From the NCBI GenBank assembly GCA_022827045.1, contig JAJDTQ010000220.1:1-40679 (forward strand): 40,679 bases of DNA. Reading direction: 5' to 3'. This document shows positions 30,367-38,364 of this stretch, piece by piece (position 1 is the stretch's first letter; the number at the start of each line of letters is the position of its first letter). Position numbers and translations under genes: made by a program. The DNA is from Candidatus Binatia bacterium. Lineage in GTDB: Bacteria; Desulfobacterota_B; Binatia; UBA9968; JAJDTQ01. The notes beneath the pieces are model-generated. The model saw nothing but the letters and a program-made list of their open reading frames with translations, did no database searches and was not told where the DNA came from.

Positions 30367-32460
30367 GTGGAATCGCTGTTGAGCGATATCGCATGGGAGA
30401 CCATCTGGGTCTTTTACGAGGCCTCGATCTATCTCCTCGTCGGCTTCTTCGTCGCCGGACTCCTTCACGTCTACCTGCCGGCGAATCTCATCGCGCGGCA
30501 CCTGGGACGGAACGACGCCCGCTCGGTGGGCCTGGCCGCGCTCTTCGGCGCGCCGATCCCCCTGTGCTCGTGCGGCGTCCTGCCGGCGGCGTCGTCCCTG
30601 AAGAAGCAGGGGGCCGGCCGGGCTCCGCTGGTTTCGTTCCTGATCTCCACCCCCGAGACCGGGGTGGATTCCGTGGCGCTGACCTACGGGCTCATGGGCC
30701 CGGTCATGGCGGTGGTCCGTCCCGTGGTGGCGGTGGCGACCGGGCTGATCGCTGGCATCGCCTCCATGGGGGTCAAGGAGGACCCGGAAGGTGCGCCGCC
30801 GGGCGACGTTGCGTGTGACGACGGGTGCGCGGAGAGTGGGGCGCACGAGGATTCGCGTGACCACGGGGACGCGGCGCCGGGCACGTCCCGCCGTTTCCTC
30901 CATTCCCTGGAGTACGGCTTCAGCTCGGTGCTGGACGACATCGCGCTGTCGCTCCTCATCGGCCTGGTGCTGACCGGCATCTTGGCCGGCCTTCTGCCCG
31001 ACGGCTTCTTCACCGACGTGCTCGGGTGGGGCTCCGGGCTCATTCCGATGCTGGCCATGATCGTGGTGGGTCTGCCGTTGTACACCTGCGCCAGCGCCTC
31101 CACTCCCATCGCGGCGGCGCTCATGGCCAAGGGCCTTTCCCCCGGCGCGGCCCTCGTCTTCCTGCTGGTGGGGCCGGCCACCAACCTGGCCACCATGACC
31201 GTGGTCGGACAGCTCCTGGGCCGCCGTCATCTCGGCGTCTATCTCGGCGCCATCGTGCTGGTAAGCCTGGCGGCGGGCCTGCTGGTGGACGCGACCCTGG
31301 CGGACTTCATCCACGTGGCTCCCTTCGGCGACCCGGGGCAGGACGGTGACATCCTGTTCGCGCTCAAGGCTCTGTCGGCGGTGGGCCTGGCGCTGCTGCT
31401 GCTGCGGAGCTTCCGGCGCAAGGGCCTTGGCGCCACCTGGCGGGATGCCGCGACACAGCTCCGTCAGACCGGCCGGGCTCTCAGGGCCTTGCGCCCCGGC
31501 AACGTCCTCCGGGGACCGGTACTCGCGGGCACGCTTGTGATCGCGCTGCTTGCCGCTATCCCCGCCTTTACGCTCATCGTCGGGCCCGGCCAGCGCGGCG
31601 TCATCCAGCGGTACGGACGGGTGGTGGCCGCCGATCTCGAACCGGGCCTGTACTTCCATCTCCCGCCGCCCTTCGGCAGAGGAACCGCGGTGGACGTGGC
31701 GCTGATCCGCCAGGTGACGGTGGGGTTCCGGGGCGGTGTCAACGGCGCCCGGCCGGCCCTCGACGAGCAGGCGTTTTACCTGACGGCCGACGGCAATATC
31801 ATCGACATGCGGGCCGTGGTCCAGTACCGCGTCACCGACCCGGCGGTGTACGCCCTGGGCGTGGAGGAGACCCCGGCAGTGGTGCTCGGGCTTGCCCGGC
31901 GCGAGTTGGTCAGCCTGCTGAGCCGCAAGCCCATCGACAGGATCTACACCGTGGACCGCAGGCCCACGGAACGGGCGTTACGGGACCACCTGGCCAGGCG
32001 CCTCGCGGTCTTGGGCATCGGCAGCGAGATCCTGGACGTGCGGCTGCTGGACGTGCACGCGCCGGGACGGGTCCACGACGCCTTCCGCGACGTCGCCAGC
32101 TCGCTGGAGGACCGCCAGCGCGACATCCACGTCGCCACCGGCGCGGCGAAGCAGTCCACCGCCGCGGCCGCCGGCGAGGCGGCGCGCATCACCGAGCGCG
32201 CCGAGGGACGCGCGGTGCGCGAGGTCAAGCGGGCCGAGGGACGGGCAGCCGCCTTCCGTGCCACCGCGGCGGTACACGCTACCAGCCCGACGGTCACCGA
32301 GGCCCGTCTCTACCTGGAAACCCTGGAGGATTCCCTGGAGCTGCCGCGGAAATACATCTACATGCCGGGGACGGGCGGCGGCGACGTGGACCTCTGGGTG
32401 GGCAGCCCGTCGATGGATTTCCGGAACCTCGGGGCTCCCGAGCCCGAGAGGAGTCGATAG
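30367..32460 (+). CDS. Cu/Zn-efflux-type permease fused to an HflK-like SPFH domain
   Basis: The 697-residue protein starts at GTG 30367, seven bases after GGAGG. Residues 1-370 form an eight-helix permease of the YraQ/DUF318 kind, closest in my memory to SO_0444-type Cu/Zn efflux transporters. It has GAPIPLCSCGVLPAASSL (Cys67, Cys69), SFLISTPETGVDS and LPLYTCASASTPIAAAL (Cys241). The loop between the two halves (about 138-180) is acidic with Cys150, Cys154 and histidines, fit for metal binding. A ninth helix (385-405) leads into an SPFH domain (VGPGQRGVIQRYGRVVA, 405-620) and an Ala/Arg/Glu coiled coil. The SPFH part should lie in the periplasm, as in HflK. The gene is followed two bases later by HflC- and HflK-like genes. 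The one-chain join of permease and scaffold is the unusual point. Confidence 0.85.
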   Translation: MESLLSDIAWETIWVFYEASIYLLVGFFVAGLLHVYLPANLIARHLGRNDARSVGLAALFGAPIPLCSCGVLPAASSLKKQGAGRAPLVSFLISTPETGVDSVALTYGLMGPVMAVVRPVVAVATGLIAGIASMGVKEDPEGAPPGDVACDDGCAESGAHEDSRDHGDAAPGTSRRFLHSLEYGFSSVLDDIALSLLIGLVLTGILAGLLPDGFFTDVLGWGSGLIPMLAMIVVGLPLYTCASASTPIAAALMAKGLSPGAALVFLLVGPATNLATMTVVGQLLGRRHLGVYLGAIVLVSLAAGLLVDATLADFIHVAPFGDPGQDGDILFALKALSAVGLALLLLRSFRRKGLGATWRDAATQLRQTGRALRALRPGNVLRGPVLAGTLVIALLAAIPAFTLIVGPGQRGVIQRYGRVVAADLEPGLYFHLPPPFGRGTAVDVALIRQVTVGFRGGVNGARPALDEQAFYLTADGNIIDMRAVVQYRVTDPAVYALGVEETPAVVLGLARRELVSLLSRKPIDRIYTVDRRPTERALRDHLARRLAVLGIGSEILDVRLLDVHAPGRVHDAFRDVASSLEDRQRDIHVATGAAKQSTAAAAGEAARITERAEGRAVREVKRAEGRAAAFRATAAVHATSPTVTEARLYLETLEDSLELPRKYIYMPGTGGGDVDLWVGSPSMDFRNLGAPEPERSR

Positions 32461-32461
32461 C

Positions 32462-33460
32462 ATGGCCAAACGCATTGCCTCCTTCCTGTTGTTGGCGCTG
32501 GTGGTAGTCGGCGCCGTCACCTCCTTCGTGGTGGTGGACGAGAGGAGCCACGCGGTCATCACCCAGTTCGGCAGGCCGGTCTCGGTGCTGAGCGATGCCG
32601 GCTTCTATCTCAAGCTGCCGGTGCCCTTCCAGCGCGCGAGCCTTCTCGACAAACGCGTCCTGATCACCAACACGCGGGAGACCGAGCTACTGACGGCGGA
32701 CAAGAAGAACGTGCTGGTCTCCACCTACATCTCCTGGAAGATCGCCGACCCCCTCCGTTACCTGGCGGCGCTACGCACCCGGGAGTTCGCGGAAAACCGC
32801 CTGGCCGCGCTGGTCCAGTCCGAGCTCGGCAGCGCCCTGGGGGACCGGCCCTTCGGCACGATCCTGGGGGCCGCCGGCAACGGCGCCAGCCTGGCCGAGC
32901 TGGAAGAATCGGTGGAGGACGCCGTGGCCAAGGTGGCGGGCGAGGACCTGGGGATCGAGGTGGTGAGTCTGGGCGTGACCCGCCTCATCTTCCCGCCGCA
33001 GAACCTCGACAGCGTGTTCGCGCGCATGCGCGCCGAGCGCGCGCGCATCGCCCGGGGCCATCGCTCGGAGGGGCGCGCCGAGGCCCAGAAGATCGCCGCC
33101 CGGGCGGAGCGGGAACGGGCGCGGATCATCGCCGACGCCGAGGCCGAGGCCGCCATGCTGCGGGGCAGGGGGGAGGCGGAGGCGGCGCGCATCTACGCGG
33201 GGGCCTATGAGGGGCACGGCGAGTTCTATCGCTTTCTGCGCACGCTGGAGGCCTACAAGAAGGTCCTGAACGAGAAGACCACGCTGGTGCTGCCGGCGGA
33301 CTCGCCGTTCCTCGATCTGCTGACATCGCGCATTCCGAGCGCCGGAGCGGGACCGGAGCGGGACGGCAAGGCCGCGGAACGTAAACCGGAGGCCGCGGAG
33401 CGGGCCGGCGCCGGCCGCGCCTCGGCGCCCGGCGAGAGCGGCCCCGGTACGGGTTCGTGA
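32462..33460 (+). CDS. HflC-like SPFH/band-7 membrane protein
   Basis: The 332-residue protein matches HflC in length and order. An N-terminal helix (IASFLLLALVVVGAVTSFVVV, 5-25) is followed by an SPFH domain (ERSHAVITQFGRPV, YISWKIADPLRYL) and a long coiled coil (about 200-275) rich in Arg/Ala/Glu. RTLEAYKKVLNEKTTLVLP then leads to a disordered Pro/Ala/Glu tail. HflC with HflK forms large cages around FtsH in the inner membrane. Here there is no ftsH, and the genes sit between a metal permease and a zinc importer, so this pair is probably a specialised paralogue. GAGAGGAG precedes the ATG; the stop overlaps the next GTG. Confidence 0.88.
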   Translation: MAKRIASFLLLALVVVGAVTSFVVVDERSHAVITQFGRPVSVLSDAGFYLKLPVPFQRASLLDKRVLITNTRETELLTADKKNVLVSTYISWKIADPLRYLAALRTREFAENRLAALVQSELGSALGDRPFGTILGAAGNGASLAELEESVEDAVAKVAGEDLGIEVVSLGVTRLIFPPQNLDSVFARMRAERARIARGHRSEGRAEAQKIAARAERERARIIADAEAEAAMLRGRGEAEAARIYAGAYEGHGEFYRFLRTLEAYKKVLNEKTTLVLPADSPFLDLLTSRIPSAGAGPERDGKAAERKPEAAERAGAGRASAPGESGPGTGS

Positions 33461-34353
33461 GCAGACGGACACGATACTGGACGGTGCTCTCGGGGGCCGT
33501 CCTGCTGGCCGGCTACCTGGCGCTCGGGGTCTACAACGTCGAGTCCGACGAGAGCGCGGTGGCGTACGTGCTCGGCCGGGCGGTGGGTCGCGACGTGCTC
33601 CCGGGAATACACTGGAACCCGCCGTGGCCGTGGGGCCGGGTGGCGGTCGCCAGGACCGCGACGAACTTCATCATGCCGGTGGAGCACGCGGATGCCGGAG
33701 GCTCCGAGGAGTCCCTCTGGCTGCTGGGCGATACCAACGTCATCGTCGGCCGGTTGGGGATCCAGTACAGCATCCGCAGCCTGACCCGGTTCGAGGTCTC
33801 GCACGAGGCCCCGCGCGAGCTGCTGCGCCGGGCGGGCCGCCGGATCGTCACGCGGTTTCTGGCCGGCGAGAACGTCGACGCCGCCCTCACCACCCGCAGG
33901 AGCGATCTGCTGACCGCCGTGCAACGGCAGGTCCAGTCGATACTCGACGATCACGGCGCGGGCATCGAGATCCATTCGGTGAACATCCAGGCGCTGGCGC
34001 CGCCCGAGCAGGGCGGCGTGCGCCAGGCGTTCCAGGAGGTCCAAAGCGCCCTGGCGGACCGGGAGCGGGTGGTGGACGAGGCCCGCGCCGACCGCGCCCA
34101 GATCCTCGCGGAGTCCGAAGGGGAGGCAGAGCATCGCGTGGCCCAGGCTCAGGCGGCGCGCCACCGGCGCGTGGAGATCGCCAAGGGCGAAGGCGAGCGC
34201 TTCCGCCGTCTGGCGCTGGAGCATCGCAGGACCCCCAAGCTCACGGAAGAACGGCTCTACCTCGAAGCCATCGAGGAGATCCTTCCGCGCGTGGACACCT
34301 ACGTCGTCCAGTCGGGTCCGGACGGCAAGGTCAACCTTCGTGTGGTCAGGTGA
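33457..34353 (+). CDS. HflK-like SPFH/band-7 membrane protein
   Basis: The 298-residue protein starts at GTG 33457, overlapping the upstream stop (GTGA). It has an N-terminal helix (TVLSGAVLLAGYLALGVYNV, 9-28) and an SPFH domain with DESAVAYVLGRAVGRDVLPGIHWNPPWP, the HflK hallmark. A coiled coil (about 195-255) and a C-terminal PRVDTYVVQSG tail follow. It lacks the glycine-rich N-terminus of E. coli HflK and is about 120 residues shorter. It would pair with the HflC-like protein and with the SPFH domain of the permease fusion. The run of three SPFH genes without a protease is unusual. Confidence 0.87.
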   Translation: MSRRTRYWTVLSGAVLLAGYLALGVYNVESDESAVAYVLGRAVGRDVLPGIHWNPPWPWGRVAVARTATNFIMPVEHADAGGSEESLWLLGDTNVIVGRLGIQYSIRSLTRFEVSHEAPRELLRRAGRRIVTRFLAGENVDAALTTRRSDLLTAVQRQVQSILDDHGAGIEIHSVNIQALAPPEQGGVRQAFQEVQSALADRERVVDEARADRAQILAESEGEAEHRVAQAQAARHRRVEIAKGEGERFRRLALEHRRTPKLTEERLYLEAIEEILPRVDTYVVQSGPDGKVNLRVVR

Positions 34354-34377
34354 GGCGTGGAGGTCCGATTTTCCGCC

Positions 34378-34410
34378 TTGACAGGCCGTTATATTGAGAA
34401 TAGAAACTCA
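34378..34410 (+). promoter_or_regulatory. Promoter of the znuA operon with overlapping palindrome
   Basis: TTGACA (34378-34383) and TAGAAA (34401-34406) are 17 bases apart, a good sigma-70 promoter. TGAGAATAGAAACTCA (34395-34410) overlaps the -10. Its left half is one base from a Fur-type half-site (TGATAAT), and the right half is poorer. A Zur or Fur-family operator is plausible. It does not match the TTTGG motif used elsewhere in the window, which hints at separate zinc control. Confidence 0.5.
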
Positions 34411-34442
34411 CTATCCATTCTAGTTCCAGGGGGTCGTGTAAA

Positions 34443-35537
34443 ATGAAGAGACTCGCAGTTCTTTTGCTTGCGATCGTTGCGGGCCTTTGGATCGGCGTCC
34501 ACCCGGCGCTCGCCAGCGAGTCGAAGGTGGGTGTGGTGGCCAGCATAGTGCCCGTCGCCTATGTCGCTCAGGAGCTGGGAGGCGAGCGCGTCCGGGTGGA
34601 TGTGCTGGTGCCGCCGGGCGCGAGCCCGCACACTTTCGAACCGGTGCCGAGCGACATGGTCAAGGTGCAACGCGCCCGCCTGTTTCTGGAGGTCGGCGCG
34701 GGCCTGGACGCATGGTCCGACAAGCTCCGGGCCGCCGGTTCCGGCGAGCTCGAGACGCTTACCCTGAGCGCGGTCCCGGGACTGAAGCCCCTCGAGGGCG
34801 GTCATGATCATCACGATCACGGACACGGGAAAGAGCATGCGGAGAAGCATGACGATCACGGCCATGAAAAGAAGCATGCGGAGAAGCACGACGACCACGG
34901 CCATGAAGAGAAACACGCAAAGAAGCACGATGATCACGGCCATGAGAAGAAGCATGCGGAGAAACACGACGACCACGGCCACGGAGAGAAGCATGCCGAG
35001 GAGATGGTGGAGGGAATCGATCCCCACTTCTGGCTGGACCCGATACGGGTCAGGGACGCGGTCGTTCCCGTGATCGTCGAGCACCTCGTCGAGGCCGATC
35101 CGGCGGGCAAGGCATACTACGAGGAGCGCGCCAAGGACTTCCACCAGCGGTTGACGGCGCTGGACATCCAGGTACGGCGGGAGCTTGCCAAGGCGAAGGG
35201 CCGGAAGTTCGTCGCCTTCCACAGCGCCTGGGCTTATTTCTCCGAGCGGTACAACATCGAGGAAGTCGCGGTGGTGCAGGAGTTCGCCGGCGAGGAGCCG
35301 ACCCCCAAGGAGATGGCCGCGCTGGTCCGCGGCGCGCTCGCGGCCGGGATCCAGAGCATCCTGGTGGAGCCGCAGCTCAGTCCGCGGGTGGCGCAGAACA
35401 TCGCGAGCGAGTTCGGCGGCGGGACGGTGATGGTGGACCCGTTGGGCGACTCCGGCGATCCGGCGCGTTCCACCTACGAGAAACTGCTGTTGTTCAACGC
35501 GCGCGCCTTCGCGCAGGCGATGGGGGGGCAGAATTGA
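34443..35537 (+). CDS. znuA: Zinc ABC transporter substrate-binding protein ZnuA with His-rich repeats
   Basis: The 364-residue protein has a signal peptide (LAVLLLAIVAGLWIGVHPALA, residues 3-23) and cluster A-I motifs: ASPHTFEPVPSD near 60, DPHFWLDPIRV near 195, FHSAWAYFSERY near 259 and MVDPLGDSG near 329. Between the first and second lies a charged loop with about 20 histidines, including four near-perfect 13-residue repeats. Such loops in ZnuA gather Zn2+ or sense it. The partner ATPase and permease follow, and the stop overlaps the znuC TTG. The promoter with a Fur/Zur-like palindrome lies just upstream. Confidence 0.93.
   Translation: MKRLAVLLLAIVAGLWIGVHPALASESKVGVVASIVPVAYVAQELGGERVRVDVLVPPGASPHTFEPVPSDMVKVQRARLFLEVGAGLDAWSDKLRAAGSGELETLTLSAVPGLKPLEGGHDHHDHGHGKEHAEKHDDHGHEKKHAEKHDDHGHEEKHAKKHDDHGHEKKHAEKHDDHGHGEKHAEEMVEGIDPHFWLDPIRVRDAVVPVIVEHLVEADPAGKAYYEERAKDFHQRLTALDIQVRRELAKAKGRKFVAFHSAWAYFSERYNIEEVAVVQEFAGEEPTPKEMAALVRGALAAGIQSILVEPQLSPRVAQNIASEFGGGTVMVDPLGDSGDPARSTYEKLLLFNARAFAQAMGGQN
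34842..34997 (+). repeat. Four 39-bp tandem repeats in znuA (His-rich loop)
   Basis: Four units of 39 bp encode EKHDDHGHEKKHA and close variants (EKHDDHGHEEKHA, KKHDDHGHEKKHA, EKHDDHGHGEKHA). Silent differences between units (cat/cac, gac/gat) show that they are not very recent. Each unit contributes five histidines. Copy number is likely variable between strains. Confidence 0.9.
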
Positions 35538-36322
35538 CCGAACACGACAACGGTGTCGTGGTAGGCTTCAGCGGCGTGTCGGTGGAGCTGGGGGGGCGCA
35601 GCGTCCTGCACGACATCAACTTCGAGGTGCACCAGGGTGGGTTCGTGGGCATCGTGGGCCCCAACGGAGCGGGCAAGACCACGCTCTTGCGCACGATCCT
35701 GGGCCTCGTGCCCGCCGTGAGCGGCAGGGTAGAGGTGTTCGGCCTTCCGCCGGGGCGCAACGGCTCCCACGCCATCGGCTACGTGCCGCAGCGGCAGAGC
35801 ATCGCCGACAACTTCCCCGCCACGGTCGGCGATGTCGTGATGATGGGGCGGCTGAGGCACCTGGGGCTCATGGGTTTCCCCGGCCGGAAGGACTGGCAGC
35901 GGGTGGACGACAGCCTTTCGCTGGTGGGCATGCTGGACCGCAGGGACCGCGCCGTGGGGCGGCTGTCCGGCGGCGAGCAGCGCCGGGTCATGCTGGCGCA
36001 GGCGCTGTGCGCCAGCACCCGCCTGCTGGTACTCGACGAGCCCACGGTGGGGCTCGACCTCCCCGCCGAGCACGAGTTCTACGCGCTGCTCCGAAAGCTC
36101 ATCCGCGACTTGACCCTCACCATCGTGGCGGTGTCCCACGACCTCGTGGCACTGGCCGGCGAGACCGACGAGCTGATCTGCATCAACCAACGCATGCATA
36201 TCCACGGCAACGCCGAAGAGGTGATCCACAGCCACGCCATTCGCGAGGCCTACTGTTGCGAGTTCGATTTCCTGGCCGGCGAAATCGCCCATCACCAGAA
36301 ACACGACCACGTCGAGTCGTGA
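35534..36322 (+). CDS. znuC: Zinc/metal ABC transporter ATP-binding protein ZnuC
   Basis: The 262-residue ATPase starts at TTG 35534, overlapping the znuA stop (TTGA). Walker A GPNGAGKTTLLRTIL is near 43, GYVPQRQSIADNFPATVGDVV (Q-loop and family block) near 80, signature LSGGEQRRVMLAQAL near 140 and Walker B LLVLDEPTVGLDLP near 158. A C-terminal His-rich end (GEIAHHQKHDHVES) may bind metal. The family is that of Zn/Mn/Fe importers (cluster A-I). A MITE-like element separates it from the permease gene. Confidence 0.92.
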   Translation: MTEHDNGVVVGFSGVSVELGGRSVLHDINFEVHQGGFVGIVGPNGAGKTTLLRTILGLVPAVSGRVEVFGLPPGRNGSHAIGYVPQRQSIADNFPATVGDVVMMGRLRHLGLMGFPGRKDWQRVDDSLSLVGMLDRRDRAVGRLSGGEQRRVMLAQALCASTRLLVLDEPTVGLDLPAEHEFYALLRKLIRDLTLTIVAVSHDLVALAGETDELICINQRMHIHGNAEEVIHSHAIREAYCCEFDFLAGEIAHHQKHDHVES

Positions 36323-36354
36323 CCGGCGCCCCATCGCGGGTTGAACGTCATCCC

Positions 36355-36515
36355 AGTGTCCTGTCTGGTTAATTCGGACCATAAGATGCGCAGGATTTTT
36401 CGTTGTCGGCAAGGCGCGATGACGAGCAGTGGCGGGCACCACGCGAGGAAGAGCAACGCAGCCGACGGCGAAAAAGACCAGCAGATTATGGTCCGAATTA
36501 ACCAGACAGGACACT
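36355..36515. mobile_element. MITE-like palindromic element between znuC and znuB
   Basis: A 161-bp element is bounded by perfect 30-bp inverted repeats (36355-36384 and 36486-36515; tip AGTGTCCTGTCTGGTTAATT). The inner arms are also partly complementary (GGATTTTTCGTTGTCGGC against GCCGACGGCGAAAAAG), so the whole unit can fold. It has no coding frame. The right flank reads CACTAG, suggesting a TA target, but the left flank is CA, so the target duplication is not proven. The tip sequence recurs at 15647 and, with one change, at 37326. It lies inside the znu operon, 12 bases before the znuB start. Confidence 0.8.
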
Positions 36516-36526
36516 AGAGCCTCCTC

Positions 36527-37327
36527 ATGTTCGACTTTGCCTTCATGCAGCGCGCCCTGGCGGCGGCGATCCTGGTCGGGCTGCTATGCGGGATTCTGGG
36601 TTTCTTCGTGGTCTTGCGGCGCCTGGCCTTCATCGGCGTGGGCATTTCCCATTCGGCCATCGGCGGCGTCGCCATCGGCATCCTGGCGGGCTGGAACCCG
36701 CTCGTCACCGGCGCCTTCTTCGCGGTGGCGGTGGCGCTGGGCATCGCGCTGGTCAGCCAGAGCGACCGCATCAGCGAGGACACGGTGATCGGCGTGTTCT
36801 TCTCGGGGTCGATGGCGCTGGGGATCGTGCTCTTCAGCATGAAGAGCGGCTATCAGCAGGACCTCTTCAGCTATCTCTTCGGCAACGTGCTGGCCATCTC
36901 CACCGGGGAGCTCACGGCCCTCGGCGGCGCCAGCGCGGTGATCATGGCCGTCCTCGTGGTGACCTTCAAGGAGCATCTACTGATCGCGTTCGACGAGGAA
37001 GTGGCCTCGGCCTACGGCCACAAGGTTGTCGCGCTCAACGTGGTGCTGCTGGTCCTGCTGGCCCTGGTCGTGGTCATCGGCGTGCGGCTGGTGGGCCTGC
37101 TGCTCATCCAGGCCCTGCTGGTGGTGCCGGCCGCCATCGCGGCGCTGTGGGTGATGAATTTCCGCTGGCAGGTGCTGCTGTCGGCTCTGATCGGCTCCCT
37201 TTCCGGCGTGGCGGGCCTGGTGTTGGCGTATCAACTGGACATCGCCGCCGGCGGGGCCATCGTGCTGGTGGCCGTCGCGCTCTTCTTCTTCACCCTGCTG
37301 GCGCGCCTGCTGAGCAGGCCTGATTAG
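36527..37327 (+). CDS. znuB: Zinc/metal ABC transporter permease ZnuB
   Basis: This 266-residue permease has about eight helices. Family blocks are LLCGILGFFVVLRRLAFIGVGISHSAIGGVAIG (about 22-54, written in family order), DTVIGVFFSGSMALGIV near 86 and GVRLVGLLLIQALLVVPAAIA near 185. It forms the membrane channel for the ZnuC ATPase. The ATG at 36527 has no recognisable ribosome site (CTAGAGCCTCCTC precedes it), because the upstream DNA is the palindromic element. Translation may therefore be weaker or start elsewhere (ATG 36545). The stop TAG is part of TAGTGCCCTGTCC. Confidence 0.9.
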   Translation: MFDFAFMQRALAAAILVGLLCGILGFFVVLRRLAFIGVGISHSAIGGVAIGILAGWNPLVTGAFFAVAVALGIALVSQSDRISEDTVIGVFFSGSMALGIVLFSMKSGYQQDLFSYLFGNVLAISTGELTALGGASAVIMAVLVVTFKEHLLIAFDEEVASAYGHKVVALNVVLLVLLALVVVIGVRLVGLLLIQALLVVPAAIAALWVMNFRWQVLLSALIGSLSGVAGLVLAYQLDIAAGGAIVLVAVALFFFTLLARLLSRPD

Positions 37328-37349
37328 TGCCCTGTCCGAGGATGGGTGC

Positions 37350-37397
37350 GCGTCCTTCGACTTCGCTTCGCTGGCGCGGCGCGAAGTCGAAGGACGC
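37350..37397. repeat. Inverted repeat, 'TCGAAGGACG' family, copy 2
   Basis: GCGTCCTTCGACTTCGC (37350-37366) and its perfect complement GCGAAGTCGAAGGACGC (37381-37397) enclose a 14-base loop. It is a short relative of the element at 1564-1697. It lies between znuB and the next gene and would form a strong hairpin in the RNA. Confidence 0.8.
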
Positions 37398-37418
37398 AAA
37401 TCTCAGATTCAAGGGGCT

Positions 37419-38354
37419 ATGGTGGACAGACGCATATTCGCCGCTTTGCTGCTCTGCTGTGTGACGTTCGGGCCGGCGGGGGCTGGTGCCGCGGAACGGG
37501 TGGTGGCCACCTTCAAGCCGGTACATTCGTTGGTGAGCGCGGTGATGGCCGGGGTGGGCGAGCCGTACCTGATCACGCGGGGCACGGCGTCGCCGCACAC
37601 CTATCGCATGCGGCCGTCCGACGCGCGGGTGATCGGTAAAGCCCGCGCCATCTTCATGATAGGCGAGGGGGTCGAGAACGCGCTTGCCGGACCCATCCGG
37701 AAGCTCCGTGGAAAGACCCGCGTCGTGGAGTTGAGGGAGGTGCCGGGGCTGGTGCGCATGCCGCTCCGCACGGGCGGCGGGTTCGAGGAAGAAGACCATG
37801 ATCATGGTCACGGCCACGGACACGAAGGCGAGGCTTTCGACGTGCACGTCTGGCTCGATCCGGTCAACGCCGGGTTGATGGCGCTGGTGATCGCGCGCAC
37901 CCTGTCCGAGGTCGATCCGGCCAACGCCGCGAAGTACCAGGCAAACGCCGACGTCGTGATCACCGGGCTGGACGAGCTGAGCGCGAAGCTCGAGGCGGAG
38001 CTGGCGCCTGCGCGCGACAAGCCTTTCATCGTGTTCCACGATGCCTCCCAGTACTTTGAGAAGCGCTTCGGGCTCAAGGCCGTGGGTTCGGCCGTGGTCG
38101 GCACCAGCCGGTTGCCCGGCGTCCGGCGCGTCAGGGAGCTGCGAAAAAAGGTACGCGACCTCGGGGTCGTGTGCGTGTTCGCGGGGCGCCGCTACGACCC
38201 GCGGTTCGTCAAGCTCATCACCGAGGGCACCAAGGCGCGGGCCGGCACCGTCGATCCCGCGGGCACCGGCATCAAGCCCGGGCCCGGGATGTATTCCGCC
38301 CTGCTGCGCGACATGGCGGCGTCCTTCAAGAAGTGCCTGGCGCCGTCCGGTTAG
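37419..38354 (+). CDS. Second ZnuA-like zinc-binding protein of the znu cluster
   Basis: The 311-residue exported protein (signal IFAALLLCCVTFGPAGAGAA) is a cluster A-I binding protein. It has ASPHTYRMRPSD near 55, a short histidine-rich loop HDHGHGHGHEGEAF near 127, DVHVWLDPVNAG near 142 and FHDASQYFEKRF near 206. Unlike the other two binding proteins it has LRGKTRVVELREVPGLV before the loop, the arrangement seen in alphaproteobacterial ZnuA. With ZnuA at 34.4 kb it provides two donors to one ZnuBC. The ATG follows AAGGGGCT. It ends ten bases before the convergent carboxyltransferase gene, with no room for a terminator between them. Confidence 0.9.
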   Translation: MVDRRIFAALLLCCVTFGPAGAGAAERVVATFKPVHSLVSAVMAGVGEPYLITRGTASPHTYRMRPSDARVIGKARAIFMIGEGVENALAGPIRKLRGKTRVVELREVPGLVRMPLRTGGGFEEEDHDHGHGHGHEGEAFDVHVWLDPVNAGLMALVIARTLSEVDPANAAKYQANADVVITGLDELSAKLEAELAPARDKPFIVFHDASQYFEKRFGLKAVGSAVVGTSRLPGVRRVRELRKKVRDLGVVCVFAGRRYDPRFVKLITEGTKARAGTVDPAGTGIKPGPGMYSALLRDMAASFKKCLAPSG

Positions 38355-38364
38355 GACGCCATCC

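Noticed and set aside
34842..34997. CRISPR-like array
   Set aside because: The repeats are contiguous 39-bp coding units without spacers and encode the His loop of ZnuA.
36355..36515. Riboswitch or small RNA gene between znuC and znuB
   Set aside because: Perfect 30-bp terminal repeats and tip matches elsewhere fit a mobile palindrome better; no known riboswitch layout is seen, although the RNA would fold.
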